A stretch of 8,045 bases of DNA. It comes from Caulobacteraceae bacterium (GTDB lineage: Bacteria > Pseudomonadota > Alphaproteobacteria > Caulobacterales > Caulobacteraceae). The notes beneath the pieces are model-generated. The model ran no database searches. It saw only the letters and a program-made list of their open reading frames with translations, and had not been told where the DNA came from. The translations under genes and the position numbers were made by a program. Positions 1 through 5,837 of this stretch are shown in pieces; position 1 is the first letter of the stretch; every line of letters begins with the position of its first letter. The stretch spans positions 1 through 8,045 of the forward strand of contig CANKPO010000049.1 of NCBI GenBank assembly GCA_947484535.1, in the 5' to 3' direction.

Positions 1-123
1 GAGGCCCTGATCGACACGCTGGCTCAGCGGTTCCAGATCACGATTGAAGAGGTGGACCCCGTCCGAGAGACCGTGACCTTTAAGCTGCCGCGCATCCTGT
101 CGGAAAATTTTGATCCGGCCTAA
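1..123 (+). CDS. ispH: 4-hydroxy-3-methylbut-2-enyl diphosphate reductase, C-terminal end (partial)
   Basis: This is the last 40 codons of a gene entering from the left edge, ending in TAA at 121-123. The visible peptide contains a TITIEE-like strand segment (QITIEEVDP) and ends with VTFKLPRIL followed by a short tail, which matches the usual C-terminus of IspH (LytB). IspH is the cytoplasmic iron-sulfur enzyme that makes isopentenyl and dimethylallyl diphosphate in the last step of the non-mevalonate isoprenoid pathway. Its cluster-binding cysteines and active-site residues lie outside the window, so the call rests on the C-terminal signature and on the familiar alphaproteobacterial order ispH-thrB-rnhA. 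The thrB start follows 36 bp after the stop on the same strand, so co-transcription is likely. The short visible length is the main limit on certainty. Confidence 0.82.
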   Translation, partial: EALIDTLAQRFQITIEEVDPVRETVTFKLPRILSENFDPA

Positions 124-159
124 GCTTGACCGCGAGGCCTTCGTCACCGATCAAGTGCC

Positions 160-1137
160 ATGGCCGTATACACAGACATCACCGACGCGGAACTGGACGC
201 CTTTTTGGCGGACTATGACCTTGGCAAGCCCATGGCCTTCAAGGGCATTGCTGAAGGGGTGGAAAATTCGAACTTCCTGCTCGAGACCGAGACCGGCCGC
301 TATATTCTGACCGTCTATGAGCGGCGGATGCGCGAGGCGGAACTGCCCTATTTCCTGGGCCTAATGCGCTGGCTGGCCGATCACGACTATCCCAGCGCCG
401 CCCCTGTGGCTGATCGTCAGGGCCGCACGCTCAAACATGTGCGCGGCAAGCCCGCCGCCATCGTCGCCTTCCTGCCTGGCCTGTCGGTTCGCCGTCCAGA
501 GGCTAAGCACTGTCGCCAGGCGGGCGAAGGACTGGCGAGGCTCCATCTGGCGGCGCAGGGCTATCCCGGTCGCCGGGTCAATGCCTTGGGCCAGCCCTCT
601 TGGGCGCCGATGTTTGAAGGGCTGACAGGGGCGGCTGAAGAGCTCAAACCCGGTCTGGCCGCCACCATCACCGACGATCTGGCCCATCTGGCCAAGGCAT
701 GGCCCGGCGACCTTCCGGTCGGCACGATCCATGCCGACCTCTTCCCGGACAATGTCTTCTTCAAGGGGGACCAGTTCGCCGCCGCCATCGACTTCTATTT
801 CGCCTGTGATGACGCGCTGGCCTATGATCTGGCCATCTGTCTGAATGCTTGGTGCTTTGAGGCCGACGGCGCTTTCAACGTCACGGCTGGCCGCGCCCTT
901 GTCAGTGGTTATGAGCATATCCGCCCCCTGTCGCCGCAGGAACGCCAAGCCCTGCCCGTTCTGGCCTGGGGCGCGGCCATGCGCTTCTTCCTGACCCGCC
1001 TGAACGATTGGGGCTCGACGCCCGAAGGGGCCTTGGTCAAGCCCAAGGACCCGCTGGAATATGAACGCAAGCTGGCCGTTCACCGGGCCGCAGCCCTTGG
1101 CGGGCAAGGCCTGATCCTGTTCGGGGACGAGGCGTGA
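160..1137 (+). CDS. thrB: homoserine kinase (ThrB, APH/kinase-like fold)
   Basis: This 325-residue protein belongs to the homoserine kinase type with an aminoglycoside-phosphotransferase-like fold, used by many Alphaproteobacteria and unrelated to the GHMP-type ThrB of E. coli. It phosphorylates homoserine with ATP in threonine biosynthesis, in the cytoplasm. Seen directly: the N-terminal [16 protein letters not shown] typical of the family; a glycine-rich GVENSNF segment near residues 33-39; the catalytic loop H191-A-D193 with N198 ([11 protein letters not shown]); and the metal-binding AIDF with D211. The length is normal. The ATG at 160 was chosen because the family N-terminus begins exactly there, although the ribosome site in front is weak. 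It follows ispH by 36 bp and its TGA overlaps the rnhA GTG by four bases, so translational coupling is likely. No damage is visible. Confidence 0.95.
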   Translation: MAVYTDITDAELDAFLADYDLGKPMAFKGIAEGVENSNFLLETETGRYILTVYERRMREAELPYFLGLMRWLADHDYPSAAPVADRQGRTLKHVRGKPAAIVAFLPGLSVRRPEAKHCRQAGEGLARLHLAAQGYPGRRVNALGQPSWAPMFEGLTGAAEELKPGLAATITDDLAHLAKAWPGDLPVGTIHADLFPDNVFFKGDQFAAAIDFYFACDDALAYDLAICLNAWCFEADGAFNVTAGRALVSGYEHIRPLSPQERQALPVLAWGAAMRFFLTRLNDWGSTPEGALVKPKDPLEYERKLAVHRAAALGGQGLILFGDEA

Positions 1138-1580
1138 CCATCGAGGTCCTGATCTATACGGACGGGGCCTGCCGAGGAAATCCCGGCCCGGGCGGCTGGG
1201 GCGCGATCCTGATCTATGGCGGTCATGAAAAGGAACTGTGCGGCGGCGAGCCCGACACCACCAACAATCGCATGGAGCTGATGGGCGCGATCCAAGCGCT
1301 GGAGGCCCTGACCCGTCCTTGCAAGATCGTGCTCTATACCGACAGCCAATATGTCCGCACCGGCATCGCCACCTGGCTATCCCTATGGAAAGCGCGCGGT
1401 TGGCGCACCCAGAGCAAGGGCGCCGTCAAGAATGCTGACCTGTGGCGACGGCTCGATGAGGCCCGCCTGCGCCATGATGTCGACTGGCGCTGGGTCAAGG
1501 GCCACAATGGCGACCCCCTCAACGAACGGGCCGACGGCTTGGCCCGGCAAGGGATGCTGAACAGTCTGGCGGGACGTTAG
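1134..1580 (+). CDS. rnhA: ribonuclease HI
   Basis: This 148-residue protein is RNase HI, the cytoplasmic enzyme that cuts the RNA strand of RNA-DNA hybrids during replication and R-loop removal. All catalytic residues are present and fall at the same numbers as in the E. coli enzyme: D10 (YTDGAC), E48 (NNRMEL), D70 (YTDSQY), H124 (KGHNG) and D134 (ERADGLA). The basic handle region with W85, W90 and K99 is also present ([17 protein letters not shown]). The start is GTG at 1134, sharing GTGA with the thrB stop, with GGGGA at 1123-1127 six bases upstream as a ribosome site; this start places the first strand and D10 correctly. It is the last gene of the ispH-thrB-rnhA unit. Length and motifs are complete. 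Confidence 0.97.
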   Translation: MTIEVLIYTDGACRGNPGPGGWGAILIYGGHEKELCGGEPDTTNNRMELMGAIQALEALTRPCKIVLYTDSQYVRTGIATWLSLWKARGWRTQSKGAVKNADLWRRLDEARLRHDVDWRWVKGHNGDPLNERADGLARQGMLNSLAGR

Positions 1581-1591
1581 GGTCCGAGGGC

Positions 1592-1620
1592 TTGACTTGT
1601 TTAATATTAAACCACCTAAT
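1592..1620 (+). promoter_or_regulatory. predicted sigma-70-type promoter of the marR gene
   Basis: TTGACT at 1592-1597 matches five of six consensus -35 bases, and CCTAAT at 1615-1620 matches four of six -10 bases, separated by 17 bp. The expected transcription start is near 1627, giving a leader of about 24 nt before the ATG at 1651. The region is strikingly AT-rich against GC-rich neighbours. The promoter is interleaved with two inverted repeats annotated separately. This is read by eye; no start site has been measured. Confidence 0.55.
1599..1612. promoter_or_regulatory. operator O1, perfect 14-bp palindrome in the -35/-10 spacer
   Basis: GTTTAATATTAAAC is a perfect palindrome that can be read as GTTTA-N4-TAAAC with N4 = ATAT. 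It lies wholly within the spacer of the predicted marR promoter. The same core recurs 23 bp downstream as O2 (centre to centre, about two helical turns), so both sites could be bound by dimers on roughly the same face. Binding by the MarR protein encoded just downstream is an inference from position and symmetry. Confidence 0.5.
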
Positions 1621-1642
1621 AGTTTAGACATAAACTATTAGG
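1615..1642. promoter_or_regulatory. operator O2, 28-bp inverted repeat over the transcription start and ribosome site
   Basis: Two perfect 12-bp arms, CCTAATAGTTTA (1615-1626) and TAAACTATTAGG (1631-1642), flank the spacer GACA. The core GTTTA-GACA-TAAAC has the same plan as O1. The left arm covers the predicted -10, and the right arm ends in the AGG that begins the marR ribosome site. Repressor binding here would block the promoter directly. A winged-helix MarR dimer typically covers an inverted repeat of this size, so autoregulation is the likely role. Confidence 0.7.
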
Positions 1643-1643
1643 A
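1640..1643 (+). promoter_or_regulatory. ribosome binding site of marR, embedded in O2
   Basis: AGGA lies seven bases before the ATG at 1651 and supports that start. Its first three bases are the end of the O2 right arm. A transcript reading in from rnhA would contain both arms and could fold them into a 12-bp hairpin that hides this site, whereas a transcript from the local promoter would begin inside the loop and leave it open. Confidence 0.6.
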
Positions 1644-1650
1644 CGAACCG

Positions 1651-2103
1651 ATGGCTGCGACAAATCAGATCAAGGACCGACCCGATGTTGAGCTGTTCCA
1701 CGAGATCAGCCTGATCGATCAATTGGCCCGCAGTCGGCTCGAGCGGGCCCTGCCCCAAGGCCTATCCTCCGCCCAATTCGGGATCCTCAACCATCTTTCG
1801 CGTCAGGGCGAGCCAATGAGCCCGGCTCAGCTTGCTGAAGCCCCGCACCTGACCAAGGGCGCCGTGACCAACCTGCTGCAAAAGCTTGAGGGGCAAGGCC
1901 TGATCGCCGTCACCAACGATCCCGATGACGGGCGCCGCAAATGGGTTAGCCTCTCAGACGGCGGCGGCGCTGAGCACCAGCAATGCCTCAAGCGCCTGCG
2001 CCCTCTCATGGAGGAGGTGCGCGGCGCCATCGGGGAAGACGACTTCAAAGCCGCCCTGCCCTTCCTAAAACAGCTTAGGCTCTGGCTGGACCAGAACCGT
2101 TAA
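1651..2103 (+). CDS. MarR-family winged-helix transcriptional regulator
   Basis: This 150-residue protein has the usual MarR length and plan. An N-terminal helix for dimerisation (about residues 10-35) is followed by SSAQFGILNHLSRQGEPMSPAQLAEAP in the first HTH helices, a recognition helix region HLTKGAVTNLLQKLEGQGLI (about 67-86), and a wing with the family signature DPDDGRRKWVSLSDGG (about 91-106). The remaining C-terminal helices complete the dimer interface. MarR proteins bind inverted repeats as dimers and are usually released by small aromatic ligands or oxidation; the ligand here cannot be told from the sequence. Two operator-like inverted repeats sit in its own promoter, so it probably represses itself. 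The next gene is convergent, so its other targets, if any, are elsewhere. No cysteine-based redox switch is apparent: I see only one Cys, near residue 113 (QQCLKRL). Confidence 0.93.
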   Translation: MAATNQIKDRPDVELFHEISLIDQLARSRLERALPQGLSSAQFGILNHLSRQGEPMSPAQLAEAPHLTKGAVTNLLQKLEGQGLIAVTNDPDDGRRKWVSLSDGGGAEHQQCLKRLRPLMEEVRGAIGEDDFKAALPFLKQLRLWLDQNR

Positions 2104-2118
2104 CGGATGAGATGAGCC

Positions 2119-2583
2119 CTAAGAGATAGGCCTCACGGTCAAGCGACTGCCGCCCTCAACGGCCTCAACCGTTACCCTTGTACCCCTGATCAAGGGCGAC
2201 TCGCCTGCGGACTGCGCGACCCACTCAGCCCCGCCGACCAGTACCCGCCCATGACCGGCGACAAAATCATCCACCGCCGTGCCTACCGTACCGATCAAGC
2301 GCGTGGATTGATCATTAACATCCGGCCCCTCGGTCGAGGGCGGCGGCAGAAACCGGCGCGAGGCCAAGGTCGAGGCAATGGTTAGAACCGCAAAGACCAC
2401 GATCTGACCGGGCCAGCCAAAGGGCGGATTCAAGGCTGCAATACCGCCCGTAACCATCGCCGAAACCGACGGCCACAGCAGCCAACCCGTTCCTGTGACG
2501 ACCTCAATAGCCAAAACCAAGGCTGCCAAGGCCAGCCACAGCCAGACCGGATGACTGAAATCAAAACTTGCCAGAACCGCCAT
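2119..2583 (-). CDS. NfeD-like membrane protein (partner of the SPFH protein)
   Basis: This 154-residue protein is of the short NfeD class. Three hydrophobic segments are visible at about residues 12-30, 33-52 and 58-77. A soluble C-terminal domain of about 60 residues (roughly 94-152; RLIGTVGTAV, then GRVLVGGAEWVAQS, then GTRVTVEAVEGGSRLTV) has the alternating small and beta-branched pattern of the NfeD OB-fold. Short NfeD proteins are encoded next to stomatin-type SPFH genes and are thought to act with them in membrane microdomains or membrane quality control; E. coli YbbJ beside QmcA is the parallel. The long form with an N-terminal serine protease is absent here. The ATG lies 4 bp after the stop of the SPFH gene, so the two are almost certainly co-translated. 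The gene ends 15 bp from the end of convergent marR. Confidence 0.85.
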   Translation of the reverse strand: MAVLASFDFSHPVWLWLALAALVLAIEVVTGTGWLLWPSVSAMVTGGIAALNPPFGWPGQIVVFAVLTIASTLASRRFLPPPSTEGPDVNDQSTRLIGTVGTAVDDFVAGHGRVLVGGAEWVAQSAGESPLIRGTRVTVEAVEGGSRLTVRPIS

Positions 2584-2587
2584 GGCC

Positions 2588-3538
2588 CTACTCGGTGGTT
2601 GGAACAGATGAACCCGAACGCGGTGTCGGCCCGGTTGGCTTGGTACCTGTCAGCAATTCAGCCACGCCCGCCAAGGACCCGACCAGAGAGCTCATATCGG
2701 CCGGAATGATCACGGTCTTCTGATTGGGTGACGAGGCCAGCTTACCGAAGGCCTCGACATATTTCTGAGCCACGAAATAGTTGATCGCCCGAACATCGCC
2801 CTGGGCAATGGCCTTGGACACAGAGTCTGTGGCCTTGGCCTCTGCCTCTGCGCCGCGCTCGCGCGCTTCGGCGTCACGATAGGCGGCTTCTCTGCGACCC
2901 TCTGCCTCAAGGATGGCGGCCTGCTTGGCGCCTTCCGCGCGAAGGATGGCCGCTGCGCGTTCACCCTCAGCTTCCGTGATCGAGGCCCGGCGCTCCCGTT
3001 CGGCCTTCATCTGGCGCGCCATGGCGTTGGTAATGTCTGGCGGCGGGGCAAGGTCCTTGATTTCGATACGCGTGACCTTGACGCCCCAAGGGTGGGTCGC
3101 CTCATCAATCGTGATCAAGAGCCGCGTATTGATCGCGTCGCGCTGAGATAGAACCTCATCCAGATCCATCGAGCCCACCACCGTGCGCAGATTGGTCATG
3201 GCCAACTGACCAATGGCATAGATCAGATTATCGACCCGATAGGCGGCTTGAGCAGGGTCCATAATCTGAATGAAAACAATGCCATCGACCTGAACCGTGA
3301 CATTGTCCTTAGTGATCACCTCTTGACGCGGAACATCCAGAACCTGTTCTGTGACGTTTAACCGGCGGCCAACCGTCTCGATAAAGGGCAGCAAAATCGA
3401 CAGGCCCGGCTTTAGGGTTCGCGTATATCGCCCCAGACGTTCGACCGTATATTCCCGACCTTGAGGCACGACCTTGATCGTGCTGACCGCAATAACCATG
3501 GCGAGTATCAGCAACACGACCGGAAATATAAATCCCAT
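2588..3538 (-). CDS. qmcA: SPFH/stomatin-type membrane protein (QmcA-like)
   Basis: This 316-residue protein has one N-terminal hydrophobic segment (residues 3-21, FIFPVVLLILAMVIAVSTI), then an SPFH/Band 7 domain beginning VVPQGREYTVERLGRYTRTL and running to about residue 180, including LDVPRQEVITKDNV and VGSMDLDEVLSQRDAIN. A long Ala/Glu/Arg-rich coiled coil follows (about 165-235). The segment PNQKTVIIPADMSSLVGSL (261-279) is characteristic of the QmcA/paraslipin group, and the C-terminal tail is Pro/Ser/Thr-rich. Such proteins form large membrane-anchored oligomers that organise microdomains and influence protease or membrane-protein turnover. The start at 3538 was preferred over an upstream ATG at 3562 because AGGAG lies 7 bp before it, and because it begins directly with the membrane segment. 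The NfeD-like gene follows after 4 bp. The symbol is by family resemblance; HflK/HflC are less likely because there is a single gene and an NfeD partner. Confidence 0.9.
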   Translation of the reverse strand: MGFIFPVVLLILAMVIAVSTIKVVPQGREYTVERLGRYTRTLKPGLSILLPFIETVGRRLNVTEQVLDVPRQEVITKDNVTVQVDGIVFIQIMDPAQAAYRVDNLIYAIGQLAMTNLRTVVGSMDLDEVLSQRDAINTRLLITIDEATHPWGVKVTRIEIKDLAPPPDITNAMARQMKAERERRASITEAEGERAAAILRAEGAKQAAILEAEGRREAAYRDAEARERGAEAEAKATDSVSKAIAQGDVRAINYFVAQKYVEAFGKLASSPNQKTVIIPADMSSLVGSLAGVAELLTGTKPTGPTPRSGSSVPTTE

Positions 3539-3545
3539 TTCAATT

Positions 3546-3550
3546 CTCCT
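3546..3550 (-). promoter_or_regulatory. ribosome binding site that sets the SPFH gene start
   Basis: On the minus strand this reads AGGAG, seven bases before the ATG at 3538. It lies inside the extra eight codons that an upstream ATG at 3562 would add, and it is the main reason for the shorter start. Confidence 0.7.
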
Positions 3551-3630
3551 AAAGCCCCACAAATGGACCTTATCGAAGTTCGAACTGAAATCTAGACTAC
3601 CCGTTAAAGTAATTTGTAAATCGCACAGCC

Positions 3631-4599
3631 CTAGCCCGCGTCGATATCGGCAGCGCGGCGGATGGCCTTGTGAGCCTCATCGAGTATGTTCTTGACGATC
3701 TGCGCGGCGGGCAGGACATCGTGGATGCCGCCAGCCGATTGGCCCATGGCAAAGCAGGACTTGTCGGGGTCGAGCCCGTCGATCTGTCCGCCAATACCGC
3801 CCATGGCATTGGCCTTGACCGAGACCATGGCCTGCATCGGAAAGGCTTGGATCTCTTCGGGGCGCGCTTCCCAGCCTGCGACATAGCTATTTTTCTGCAC
3901 GCGCATAGGCTTGCCGGAATAGCAGCGGGTACGGATTGTGTCGTCATCAGTGGCGGCGGTGACGGCGTCCTTATAGAGCTGACCGGCATGGGCTTCGGCA
4001 GAGGCGATGAAACGGGTACCCATCCAGACGCCTTGCGCGCCAAGGGTTAGGGCTGCGGCCAGGCCGCGACCATCATAGAGACCGCCAGCGGCCACGACGG
4101 GGATCTTCACCGCATCGACGGCCTGAGCGACCAGAGGCAAGGTGCCGACCAGACCGGTATGGCCCCCGCCCTCGCCGCCCTGACAGATGACAGCGTCGCA
4201 GCCTGCCTGCTCGGCCTTGATGGCATGTTTGACCGCGCCGCAGACGACCATGACCTTGAGGCCCGCCTCATGCAGTTGCTGCAGGATTGGCATGGGTATG
4301 CCCAAACCGGCGATAAAGGAACTGGCCCCGCCCTTGATGATCACATCCACCGACGCGGTCAGAGACTCAGGCGAGGCGGCCAAGAGGTCGACGCCGAAGG
4401 GCTTGTCGGTCAGGCGGCGAACCTCCTGCATCTGCTCGGCGATAAATTCTGGCGTTGTCCCGGCCATGCCCAGCACGCCATAGCCGCCCGCATTGGACAC
4501 GGCGGCCGCCAGTTCCGCATAGGAAACCCCGCCCATCCCAGCCAGCATGATGGGGTGTTCAATATCCAGCAGATCGCAAAGGGAGGTACGCAGGGCCAT
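3631..4599 (-). CDS. NAD(P)H-dependent flavin oxidoreductase, nitronate monooxygenase / FabK superfamily
   Basis: This 322-residue TIM-barrel FMN enzyme has the superfamily signatures: an N-terminal HPIMLAGMGGVSYAEL (about 15-30); GGYGVLGMAG (38-47); the strand PFGVDLL; CQGGEGGGHTG (139-149), containing the conserved His147; PVVAAGGLYDGRGLAAALTLGAQGV (167-191) for phosphate binding; and WMGTRFIASAEA (192-203). Relatives include nitronate monooxygenases, FabK-type enoyl reductases and poorly characterised oxidoreductases beside lipid genes, so the substrate cannot be assigned. The pattern ending MGQSAGGIHDVLPA resembles the group often annotated simply as nitronate monooxygenase. The ATG at 4599 has AGAGG 8 bases upstream. 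It lies 91 bp downstream of an SDR gene on the same strand and 92 bp before the SPFH gene. Family assignment is firm; catalytic role is open. Confidence 0.87.
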   Translation of the reverse strand: MALRTSLCDLLDIEHPIMLAGMGGVSYAELAAAVSNAGGYGVLGMAGTTPEFIAEQMQEVRRLTDKPFGVDLLAASPESLTASVDVIIKGGASSFIAGLGIPMPILQQLHEAGLKVMVVCGAVKHAIKAEQAGCDAVICQGGEGGGHTGLVGTLPLVAQAVDAVKIPVVAAGGLYDGRGLAAALTLGAQGVWMGTRFIASAEAHAGQLYKDAVTAATDDDTIRTRCYSGKPMRVQKNSYVAGWEARPEEIQAFPMQAMVSVKANAMGGIGGQIDGLDPDKSCFAMGQSAGGIHDVLPAAQIVKNILDEAHKAIRRAADIDAG

Positions 4600-4651
4600 G
4601 GGAGTTTCCTCTTAGAATGTTCTGTTGCAAACTTTCCCCTAGGAAGCCCCC

Positions 4652-4671
4652 GCTTGCGCCCAAGCGCAAGC
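4652..4671 (-). terminator. GC-rich hairpin after the SDR gene, possible transcription terminator
   Basis: Perfect 8-bp arms, GCTTGCGC (4652-4659) and GCGCAAGC (4664-4671), enclose a 4-base loop. The hairpin starts 19 bp past the SDR stop codon on the minus strand. No run of T follows it on that strand (the next bases are G-rich), so it is not a textbook intrinsic terminator; it may act as a weak terminator or as a 3'-end stabiliser. Confidence 0.35.
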
Positions 4672-4690
4672 CTGACCCCGCGTCACATGC

Positions 4691-5473
4691 CTAGAAAATC
4701 GCATAGGCGCCGTCGATCAGGAAGCTGTCGCCCGAATGGTAGCTGGAAGCGTCCGAGGTCAGATAGACCGCAATACCGCCAAAATCTTCGGGCTGGCCCC
4801 AACGACGCGACGGGACCCGGCTGATGACCTTTTCAGTGAAGACCGGATTGTCTTGATTGGCTGCAGTCATGTCGGTGGCGATCCAGCCGGGCAGGATGGC
4901 GTTGGCGCGGATGCCATAGCGGGCATGTTCCACGGCCACGGACTTCATCATCGAGACAACGCCGCCCTTAGTCGCCGCATAGGCCTGATTGCGTGCAGGG
5001 CCGGAAATGGCGGCGAGAGAGGCGATGCCGACGATAGAACCGCCCGGGTCACCGGCCTTGGCACGGGCGACCATATGCTTGCAGGCCTCACGGAAGGTCC
5101 AGAACACGCCGTCCAGATTGACCGCCAAGGTCTTGCGATAGGTCTCGGTGGTCATCTCGATGAAGGAGTTGGAGCGGTAGCCGACACCAGCATTGGCAAA
5201 GACCGAATGGACCGTGCCCATGGCCTCAACCGCCTCATTCATCCCCTGAACCACCGCATGCTCGTCAGAGACATCGACGGTCTGAGCCATCACCCGTACG
5301 CCGTACTTCAACAGCTTGCCCTCGGCCTCGATATTGCGCTCGGCGTTGGTGCCCCAGATGACAATATCCGCGCCTGCCTGAGCCATGGCTTCGGCCATAC
5401 CCAGACCAATGCCGCGATTGCCGCCGGTAACGAGTGCGACCTTGCCGGTCAGATCAAAGGGTTTGTAGCTCAC
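4691..5473 (-). CDS. SDR-family oxidoreductase, substrate unknown
   Basis: This 260-residue classical short-chain dehydrogenase has a Rossmann fold. The cofactor motif is TGGNRGIG (residues 16-23). The usual NNAG motif appears as A93-N94-A95-G96 (FANAGVG), a tolerated variant. The structural Asn is N119 (LAVNLDGVFW), and the catalytic Ser142, Tyr155 and Lys159 (ASLAAISG; AYAATKG) are all present. PGWIATDM (185-192) and the C-terminal GDSFLIDGAYAIF complete the fold. The closest families by eye are gluconate or deoxygluconate dehydrogenase-like SDRs, but many unassigned SDRs look the same. The start is GTG at 5473 with AGGAG seven bases upstream. The gene has its own leader, which contains the repeat island, and a hairpin after its stop, so it may be transcribed alone or read through into the flavin oxidoreductase gene. 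Confidence 0.9.
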   Translation of the reverse strand: MSYKPFDLTGKVALVTGGNRGIGLGMAEAMAQAGADIVIWGTNAERNIEAEGKLLKYGVRVMAQTVDVSDEHAVVQGMNEAVEAMGTVHSVFANAGVGYRSNSFIEMTTETYRKTLAVNLDGVFWTFREACKHMVARAKAGDPGGSIVGIASLAAISGPARNQAYAATKGGVVSMMKSVAVEHARYGIRANAILPGWIATDMTAANQDNPVFTEKVISRVPSRRWGQPEDFGGIAVYLTSDASSYHSGDSFLIDGAYAIF

Positions 5474-5480
5474 GGGACGT

Positions 5481-5485
5481 CTCCT
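5481..5485 (-). promoter_or_regulatory. ribosome binding site supporting the GTG start of the SDR gene
   Basis: On the minus strand this reads AGGAG, seven bases before the GTG at 5473. No in-frame ATG with equal support is present, and the resulting N-terminus (DLTGKVALVTGG) has the normal SDR spacing. Confidence 0.6.
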
Positions 5486-5565
5486 GATCGTTTGTTGTTT
5501 GTTTGACGACCATTGTCAGGGCCTGTGCGCGGAAGATCAAGGGGGCGAGGGCCTTACTTGTTATA

Positions 5566-5670
5566 CTCGCGTCATTGCGAGCGAAGCGAAGTAACCCAGT
5601 TGACTGACGCGATCCTGAGCGGATGTTCCCCTCGGTTGCTTCGGCGCGATGCGCCTCGCAATGACGCGGG
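5566..5670. repeat. dispersed inverted-repeat element with 14-bp perfect ends (GTCATTGCGAGCGAAGCGAAG type)
   Basis: The ends CGCGTCATTGCGAG (5568-5581) and CTCGCAATGACGCG (5655-5668) are perfect inverted repeats; two further bases each side pair with one G-T. The left end continues as CGAAGCGAAGTAACCCAG (5582-5599), and the inverted right end contains the related CGAAGCAACCGAG, so homology extends inward with an insertion. A small stem, GGCGC (5643-5647) with GCGCC (5651-5655), sits just inside the right end. The GTCATTGCGAGCGAAGCGAAG wording is a familiar dispersed intergenic repeat in many proteobacterial genomes; that is recognition from memory, not a search. It codes for nothing and is probably a non-autonomous, REP- or MITE-like unit. 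Confidence 0.7.
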
Positions 5671-5672
5671 AA

Positions 5673-5825
5673 AAGGCCCCCACATCCCGCGCTCCCCGCG
5701 AAGGAGAGAGTGGGGATCTAACCCCCTACCCCCGCGACGCGGGTACCTCCCCCAGAGGGGGAAGATTTGCTTTTCTGGATCTTCCCCCTCTGGGGGAAGT
5801 GGCGCGAAGCGGCGAAGGGGGCCTT
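5673..5825. repeat. second, C/G-rich palindromic intergenic repeat element
   Basis: This element is bounded by AAGGCCCCC (5673-5681) and GGGGGCCTT (5817-5825), a perfect 9-bp inverted repeat. Within it lie a short palindrome, CCCGCG-A-CGCGGG (5731-5743), and a large hairpin at 5748-5797. The stretch after the hairpin, GTGGCGCGAAGCGGCGAAGGGGG, ends at 5821 and has the look of repeat families seen between genes in Caulobacterales-like genomes. It is distinct in sequence from the neighbouring element at 5566-5670 and starts two or three bases after it, so the two repeats are stacked. Confidence 0.6.
5748..5797. repeat. large perfect hairpin, 19-bp arms and 12-base loop
   Basis: The left arm at 5748-5766 (TCCCCCAGAGGGGGAAGAT) is perfectly complementary to 5779-5797, with a 12-base loop. 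Each arm is also partly self-complementary (CCCCC-AGA-GGGGG), so the DNA can extrude one large or two small hairpins. It lies 41 bp past the bdhA stop on the minus strand and could end or stabilise that transcript. Neither side carries a T-run typical of an intrinsic terminator. Confidence 0.75.
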
Positions 5826-5837
5826 GTTTCTTTTCCC

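Larger units (their letters stand above)
5474..5837. other. 364-bp gene-free interval filled with repeats
   Basis: Between the SDR start and the bdhA stop I find no credible gene. Open frames here are short, lack family signatures and run through inverted repeats. From left to right the interval holds the SDR leader with a CAAA-rich run on the minus strand (about 5490-5505), an inverted-repeat element at 5566-5670, and a second, C/G-rich element at 5673-5825. Because bdhA and the SDR are both on the minus strand, this interval serves as 3' region of bdhA and 5' region of the SDR gene. Confidence 0.75.

Noticed and set aside
361..1107. Long open frame (248 codons) on the minus strand opposite thrB
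   Set aside because: It is antisense to a complete, motif-bearing homoserine kinase and its product shows no recognisable family. Long antisense frames are common in GC-rich DNA because of codon bias.
2113..2135. Possible shared terminator between convergent marR and nfeD: arms TGAGCCCTA and TAGGCCTCA around AGAGA
   Set aside because: The 9-bp stem has a central C-C mismatch, there is no T-run on either side, and the right arm lies in nfeD coding sequence. It was too weak to list as a terminator.
4159..4824. 221-codon plus-strand frame antisense to the flavin oxidoreductase and the SDR 3' end
   Set aside because: It crosses two real genes and the hairpin between them, has no ribosome site support and no family signature.
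4736..5506. 256-codon plus-strand frame covering almost the whole SDR gene in antisense
   Set aside because: The SDR on the minus strand has all catalytic motifs and a good ribosome site. The antisense product is rich in Gly, Asp, His and Arg with no domain pattern, as expected of a shadow frame.
5566..5825. CRISPR array or riboswitch in the largest intergenic gap
   Set aside because: The repeats are inverted pairs of two different sequences, not regularly spaced direct repeats with unique spacers, and no known riboswitch core was recognised.
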